Positions 57,457 through 64,000 of a DNA stretch of 64,000 nucleotides are shown here, in pieces. Positions within the stretch are counted from its first letter, which is position 1. Each line of letters begins with the position of its first letter. This DNA is from Sepiola atlantica (lineage: Eukaryota > Mollusca > Cephalopoda > Sepiida > Sepiolidae). The stretch spans positions 33,775,301-33,839,300 of the forward strand of contig OY744519.1 of assembly GCA_963556195.1 (NCBI GenBank), in the 5' to 3' direction. Position numbers and translations under genes: made by a program. The notes under the pieces were generated by a model. The model saw only the letters and a program-made list of their open reading frames with translations. It had not been told where the DNA came from and did not search any database.

Positions 57457-57548
57457 TTCAGGTTTGATTATTTTTGATAGGATTCCGAATCAGAGAGCTC
57501 TATGTCCGTTCAAACAGAGCATGAATACGTTATGAGGTTTAAAAAGAC

Positions 57549-57615
57549 TAAATATACATTCGGATTGTACACATTATAAGTTATTTCGACCTTAACTAGG
57601 TCTCCTCGGATGTGT
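57549..57615 (+). repeat. Single arm of the 36909..37108 palindrome
   Basis: ggattgtacacattataagt, tatttcgacc and ctaggtctcctcggatgt align with one palindrome arm. The second arm is absent. Confidence 0.75.
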
Positions 57616-57907
57616 TTCAAATCACGATTCAAACCCAAATGGAAGAATTTTAACACCTTTATATCTTTTAAAACAAAGTAAAAATAAAGAATAAAATAAA
57701 AAATAAAAAGTAGAAAAATAAAAATTTCAACGATATTCCATTTATTGATTGGTCTCTATAATATAGAAGGGATGGGAAGGGGTGATTATGTTAATTAATA
57801 AATTAGGGTGGTGCCATTAATTTAATAATTTAAAACTTTAGAGCATGTATAAATAAACAATAGAAAATTTAGATTCCTTCTGACGTGTCAGACCTATTGA
57901 AAATCTA

Positions 57908-57963
<56 letters not shown>
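57908..57963 (+). repeat. (TA)n microsatellite
   Basis: Pure TA. Confidence 0.98.
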
Positions 57964-57965
<2 letters not shown>

Positions 57966-58379
57966 GTATTTTGTTTGTCTGAGTGATGATGAAACGGACC
58001 GTAAAGAATTGGATCTCTTTAAGAATGAATAAAGAGATGGTCACTGGAATCTAATTTTCTATTGTTTAATTATATATATATTTTCTCATGTCTTCCCTAA
58101 TGAAGGCCTCAGCTGTATAAGCAACAGTTTTAATTCAAGCATTGCAGTGTGAAAACGTTGCAGAAACATAACATGTAAAAGTATAAAGTGTATCGCGAAG
58201 CTGTTGTTGGTTAACAAACATTTTGGACACGATTTGCAAAAATCAAACGGGGGATTTCAGCTTAGAAGATGCATTTCGCTTTGGAAGACCTTCACATTTA
58301 GTTGACTATATTTGAAAGTAAGATGGAGTATTGTTGCCACATCTAAGTTGGTGCACCAACCATTAGCCCCTCCTCTTAG

Positions 58380-58790
58380 GCAGAGTGCAAAAAAGAATTT
58401 CTAACTTAACAGCTCCCGCAATATCAACCAAGATCCAGCCCTTGTCGCGTCGCCGCAGTGTTGCATCCCTGTGCTTGTTTTACAAATACATCCACGGAAT
58501 GTGCTCCGATGAACTTACTACACTTGTACCCCTTCAATGAGAATACCCTTGACTCACCTGATTAGCAGCAGAATTCCATCTCTTCACTGTAGATGCCGGA
58601 AACCTTTCCTCTGACCACTTTCTCTTGGAATTCCCTCCCGTACAAACATACATAAATTTGAATGTAATAGGAAAAAATATCTTGCTGTCCAAATCCCCAT
58701 CCAGGTTGCTCTCTATAAATTTGACCCCTATCACAATAGCCCCTTACGCTTCCGTGGTAATATGCCTTGATTGAAATGAATAAAAATAAA
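58380..58790 (+). pseudogene. CR1-like non-LTR retrotransposon C-terminal tail
   Basis: Frames read LSRRRSVASLCLFYKYIHGM, CSDELTTLVPL, then AAEFHLFTVDAGN and NLNV. These are the LSxRRxVASLxxxY block and terminal motifs of Jockey/CR1-like ORF2 proteins. The 3' end, caatagccccttacgcttcc, is shared with 41050, 46655 and 34535. Confidence 0.8.
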
Positions 58791-59039
58791 AAGACAACAA
58801 AAAAACAACAACATTGAAGCCAATACAAAAAAAACAGTGAGCTTGTTCGATACTCTTTCTTGTGATCGTCTTATTGGATTTATGTGGACTCCATGTGTGA
58901 ACCACATATATAATAGTCGGATGTTCAGAAAGTTCTAAACTATTTTAAAACGCACATACCAGTAATGTTGCAATGCGAATAAATGTTTTTATTTCTATCC
59001 TCCAAAAAGCCCAGAACTTTCCCCGACAACCCATTGTTT

Positions 59040-59140
59040 CTAAATTTAGAGTGCACCGTTTTAGGAAGCTAGGTTTCCTTCACATTAAAAATCGACCAGG
59101 TGTCTAACTTCGCCTTCGTTGAGAGACAAGTAAATAGGGA
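59040..59140 (+). repeat. U2-family repeat, 3' end fragment (G)
   Basis: aaatttagagtgcaccgttt, ctaggtttccttcacattaa, gtctaacttcgcct and gagacaagtaaataggga follow the family 3' half. No U2 head. Confidence 0.6.
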
Positions 59141-59266
59141 CTCTCCTACCAAATCTGATGACGTCATTCTATTTTAGTTTTCGTTTGATGTTTAAATATT
59201 TAGCTTAAACAAAATAATAAACGAAGAGTTAAATATCTAAAAACAAAAGAATTCGATTCAACCAAA

Positions 59267-59310
59267 TCCTCCACTCTATAATAAAGACCAATGTGTATTT
59301 ATTTGTATAT
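59267..59310 (+). repeat. Helitron-like 5' end, second copy
   Basis: A|tcctccactctataataaag then accaatgtgtattt, identical to 52065 for about 35 bp. Confidence 0.5.
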
Positions 59311-59826
59311 AAATAAATATATATATCCGTTCAATAACACAAAAAGTTAGCGAATGAAAAATCAATTTCAAGTGATGAAAGGGAAGCGAAAAAGCAAATA
59401 GCAAGTCAGACAACCCCTTGAAATGAATTCGGAAAAAAATCCTTCCCTCTAATTAAAAAGTCAACAGTTAATGTTCTCAGAAGTGATAATAATTTATATA
59501 TGAAAAATAATAGAATTATTGCCGTAATTCTATTATTTATATAAATATTAGTGCGAACACTGGAAAAGTATAATTTTTTTCCGTCAATTTTTACGGATGG
59601 TGTACATGTGTTGTATATTTTCCTCGCTTGTTTTATCTTTGTAGCTTTAGTTGGATTCCCACGTGTGGACCGTAACACTATATTTGATTGAATTTTCTAT
59701 AGCTGGTATATACATCGGGGGTAAATTGATGTCCTTTTTACAATATTAATTCACTAATCGAATAAGTCATACTTTACTTCATTCATATTATTAATCATAA
59801 ACATTTTATTTTTTTCTATTTTTCAG

Positions 59827-59972
59827 AGATTTGAACAAAGTCCTGCCTAAACCGACGCCCAAACCAAAACAACGTACTAAACCTATGCCCGATGAAGATT
59901 TGTTGCCAATTCAAAATGTGAACCCCAACTTGCAATCGAGATCCTTCAAGATTCTTAAAGAAACTTTGGACC
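59827..59972 (+). CDS. Internal exon: basic linker with QSRSF motif (PDZ-LIM family protein)
   Basis: A 146 bp exon between ...ctatttttcag and C|gtaagt. Joined to the previous exon it reads LVIER then DLNKVLPKPTPKPKQRTKPM, PDEDLLPIQNV and LQSRSFKILKETLD, 48 full codons, ending in phase 1. Seen: a Lys/Pro-rich linker, then QSRSFKIL. Known: Enigma, ENH and ZASP proteins have a closely similar QSRSFRIL motif between the PDZ and LIM regions. Inferred: the gene is a cytoskeletal adaptor of that family, acting at Z-disc-like structures or stress fibres. No LIM zinc fingers are in the window; they would lie downstream. Confidence 0.85.
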
Positions 59973-59993
59973 GTAAGTATATCTCCTCTTTAT

Positions 59994-60135
<142 letters not shown>

Positions 60136-60436
60136 GAAATGAAGAAGGAAAAAAACAAGAGAAGTTAGCGGTGGCGAAGAATTCTTCCCCACCACTGACT
60201 TCTCACATCCTGGACTCTCCTCCAGCGCTCACAGTAGCCACAGCTACTACTTTCCTTTATCTCTCCATTATGTCAACCCGAAATTTCGATGTATTTGCAT
60301 GACATTTTTCTTCAAATTATCATCCTGAAGAAGTCTTACAATAAAGACGAAACGTTGATGAATATATATATATATATATCTTGGTTTTTACATTTTTTCA
60401 TTTCCCATTACGTCGGATTACTATCATCCTTCCATT

Positions 60437-60514
<78 letters not shown>
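60437..60514 (+). repeat. (TA)n microsatellite
   Basis: Pure TA; a short TA tract is also at 60361..60379. Confidence 0.98.
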
Positions 60515-60518
<4 letters not shown>

Positions 60519-60604
60519 ATGTATTACTTTTGCTTCTAAGATGTTAAACCAATTAAACTCCAGTGTTTTAAAAAAATGCTCAATAACAAGTAGAGGTGTT
60601 TTTA

Positions 60605-60789
60605 GTATACATTTTTATTTATACAAACATTATTGTTTACATATGTGCATACATGTTTCAGCTGCGATCTCTCGAATGAGCCAGCTTCCTCAGACCTTCA
60701 GAAAAAATGAAGCTATCGAGAAAGATCGCAGCTGAAAAATGTATGCACATATATAAACAATAATGTTTGTATAAATAAACATTTATACC
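60605..60789. repeat. Foldback repeat: ~70 bp arms, ~40 nt loop
   Basis: tttatttatacaaacattat, tgtttac and tgtgcatacat...cagctgcgatct recur inverted (agatcgcagctg ... ataatgtttgtataaataaa). A few mismatches, the most at the outer ends. Confidence 0.85.
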
Positions 60790-60792
60790 GTA

Positions 60793-60920
<128 letters not shown>

Positions 60921-61007
60921 GAGATAAGTGGTGAGAATAAAGATGGGATAAAATGCAATATTTATTAAATAATCAAATGTTCAAAACAAGTGTTATATAA
61001 AAATAAT

Positions 61008-61062
61008 TATATATATATGTGTGTGTATGTATGTATATGTATATATATATATGTATATATAC

Positions 61063-61142
<80 letters not shown>
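61008..61142 (+). repeat. (TA)n microsatellite with GTA breaks
   Basis: TA with GTGT and GTA interruptions, then pure TA from 61080. Confidence 0.97.
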
Positions 61143-61144
<2 letters not shown>

Positions 61145-61380
61145 GAAAGTTCGATTCCAGTAACCATGTCTTTATTCATTCATAAAAAGATTAATTTCTT
61201 GACTGAAGAATACAGAGTTATATATCCTGCTTTTTCTATGTGTGTAACTCATCAGAAGAAAAGGTAAAAAATCGCGTCCAAAACATCTGGAAATAAAAAT
61301 ACAAAAATAACAAAACTCACATTATTAGAGAATTTATATATGTAGGTTCAATTGGTTAATGTAGTCTCAGAATTCAATAT

Positions 61381-61709
61381 CTAGTTATGGGGGTTATATC
61401 TTGAAAACTATTACCGGAGTTTGTGTCATATTTCGATTTTATGGACCTCCAGCGCGAACGTAAACCCTACAATATTATGGCACCACCTGGACAGAACAGA
61501 TACTTTGATTTTATCCCGAAGGCAAAGAAAGTATATTTTAGTTCGAATTTTTCGTTACACGCAACAGCAACATCCGATGGAATTAAAAAAAAATATTTTT
61601 TGCTTTTCATGTTTGGCGATCAGGGGATTTTACCCATCTTTTAAAAATAGCGTGGAGAGTGATAACGTACGTACTGACATGAAATTGCTTAAGCATAATA
61701 TTATATAGA
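61381..61709 (-). repeat. Helitron-like short repeat, copy 4 (inverted)
   Basis: The minus strand starts A|tctatataatattatgc, includes gtcagtacgtacgttatc, gatcgccaaacatg, a U2-like tcaaagtatctgttctgtcc word and tacgttcgcgctggaggtcc, and ends with ctag at 61381. It aligns with 39150..39475. The base after ctag is A, not the T expected for a Helitron, so the right boundary is uncertain. Confidence 0.55.
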
Positions 61710-61769
61710 TTTATTTCGAAATTTAGAATAGATCTTTATATATCAGTTTTGATCAGATAGAGAAGAACA

Positions 61770-61990
61770 CATTTGCAGGAAGGCTAAGGATGAAATCATC
61801 AGCGATGTTCTTTCGTGGATGCCAAAACAGGGATGTGGTTCAGTGGGGAGACCGCACAGAACCCACTTCAGGCAACTAGCAGAGGACACACAATGCACCC
61901 ATGAAGATCTACCAGATGTGATGGAGGATAGAGCGAGATGGCGTGAGAACCAGGAGGGTCCGTGACGCTGCCACAACTAGATGATGATGC
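61770..61990 (+). pseudogene. RTE-like retrotransposon ORF end, short intact frame
   Basis: From 61777 an open frame reads RKAKDEIISDVLSWMPKQ, GCGSVGRPHRTHFRQLAED, then HEDLPDVMEDRARWREN and a stop at 61963..61965. It is the same segment as 5810..5999 without its frameshift. The 3' flank ctgccacaactagatgatga is a typical RTE end. Truncated at the 5' side, so non-functional. Confidence 0.78.
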
Positions 61991-62264
61991 TGAGTTCATA
62001 AATTGGCGGCAAGTTTAACTCATACAAACACCGACATTATTTTCTTTTCAACCTAACGTTGGCAAAACAAATAAATATCTAAACTGTGAAGACGAAAATG
62101 TTGCGAAATCACATTTCTGATGATTCCAAATATTCCATGATATTTGTCTTTCTCTGGTTTCTTATAACTGTCGGGCATTCCATTCCACCACTCTTATAAT
62201 TGTTTTACCAATATGACATTCTACACTTATCGCCCTGGGGGGGGGGTGATAAAAAAGTTTCGCT

Positions 62265-62475
62265 TCGTTCATCTGTTTTACAGATTAACAAGAACTTTTT
62301 GGTTATTTAATGCCAAAACACAATACCGAATGTAAATGATACACAGATTGTTCTGGTCTGTCCGTTTTACGCCATATCAGCCTTTTTTGAGGTTATTTAA
62401 TGACCAAATTCACTGCCTGTTGTACTCGATCTACCGACTGCTTTGGTTAGGCTGATTTACAACATATTAAATCCT
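62265..62475 (+). repeat. Degenerate tandem repeat related to 36185..36435
   Basis: Three units with 'tctgtccgttttacgccata', 'ggttatttaatgaccaaatt' and similar words. Confidence 0.55.
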
Positions 62476-62687
62476 TGTTTTCCCCCCAAACCTCCCATAC
62501 AATAAAGATTATTAGCGATTCCATTTTATACGTTTTTATAGAGACGCACGTGTTGGAGTCACTTTTTTCGCCACGGGCACTGACTTCTTCAGAACACACG
62601 AGAATCGGAAATAAACGGGAAAATAACATTGATAAAGAAACGATAATAATAAAGGAGCGGTTGCATTTACATACACAAACGCACACA

Positions 62688-62712
62688 TACACACGCGCGC
62701 ACACACACACAC

Positions 62713-62779
<67 letters not shown>
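62688..62779 (+). repeat. (CA)n(TA)n microsatellite
   Basis: CA/CG alternation to 62712, then TA. Confidence 0.97.
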
Positions 62780-62781
<2 letters not shown>

Positions 62782-63020
62782 AAAAGTCAAACTAGTGATG
62801 TAAATAATTACAGAAATAATTAATATATGGTTTTAGTAAAAATATATATATTACGTGTCCAAGATATGCTTTAATAAAGCAGTTAAAACTAAGCTAAATG
62901 ATTAATAGGTTGTATCAATCAGAGCTTTAATATATTAATTGGATAGATGTTTAACGTTCAAAACATATTAATTAAAATATCGAATATTATAAACTAGCTC
63001 CATAAATAAATAAACATTGA

Positions 63021-63640
<620 letters not shown>

Positions 63641-63642
63641 TA

Positions 63643-63763
<121 letters not shown>

Positions 63764-64000
63764 AGAAAAGTTTTGTCAAAGACAAAGTAAGAGGGACATA
63801 ATAAAACATAATACACTAAAAAAATTACAGGCGTAATTACTAATGCGAGAGTCCACTTTAAGAGACCCTACACACGACCGAAATAAACATGAATTACCAG
63901 GGTAAACATATAGAACATGTCTTGACTATGTAAAGTAAATATTGTATTGTCTTGAAACTATTCTCGATACAAATGCTGCAACCAGTGGAAAAATGCCAAG

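Noticed and set aside
61421..61708. Small conserved protein shared by 61421 (+) and 39444 (-)
   Set aside because: The two frames are partly similar because the DNA repeats are homologous. No known domain, and the other family copies do not keep the frame open.

Overview
This is eukaryotic, AT-rich, repeat-dominated DNA. Very long (TA)n, (GA)n, (TATC)n and trinucleotide microsatellites, tRNA-derived SINE-like repeats, CR1-, RTE- and Penelope-like retrotransposon tails, a Ty3/gypsy relic and many small inverted-repeat elements point to a marine invertebrate. A mollusc, most likely a coleoid cephalopod such as an octopus, is my inference from overall character. No sequence search was possible.

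Only one host gene is visible. It lies on the + strand and is represented by two internal exons. The first (41956..42107) encodes the C-terminal two thirds of a PDZ domain. The second (59827..59972) encodes a basic, proline-rich linker ending in a QSRSFKIL motif typical of the PDZ-LIM (Enigma/ALP/Zasp) family. Both exons have good splice sites, and the donor phase of the first matches the acceptor of the second across a 17,719 bp intron. The first PDZ exon(s), the LIM exons, the promoter and the transcript ends are not visible; they lie upstream or downstream, some probably outside the window.

The rest is a mosaic of mobile elements. 0-9 kb: copies of a U2-snRNA-like repeat, SINEs, an RTE-like tail, a retrotransposon endonuclease-like C-terminus and two head-to-head mariner fragments. 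9-22 kb: a complete MITE, a perfect 110 bp inverted repeat, a decayed Ty3/gypsy element, CR1-like tails, a GIY-YIG (Penelope-like) relic and a large hairpin. 22-34 kb: a 36 bp minisatellite carried by a dispersed element, two copies of a tRNA-derived SINE, and a U2-headed insertion with a clear target-site duplication. 34-42 kb: a Helitron-like 3' end, a spacerless palindrome and a Helitron-like short repeat family. 42-60 kb (inside the intron): a ~1.3 kb duplicated block, more CR1 tails, a 104 bp foldback, a Helitron-like candidate and a further U2-headed element. 60-64 kb: the next intron, with a foldback, an RTE tail and microsatellites.

The most unusual signal is the U2-snRNA-headed repeat family. 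It has at least seven copies or fragments, two of them with 14 bp target-site duplications and identifiable empty-site paralogues in the same window.
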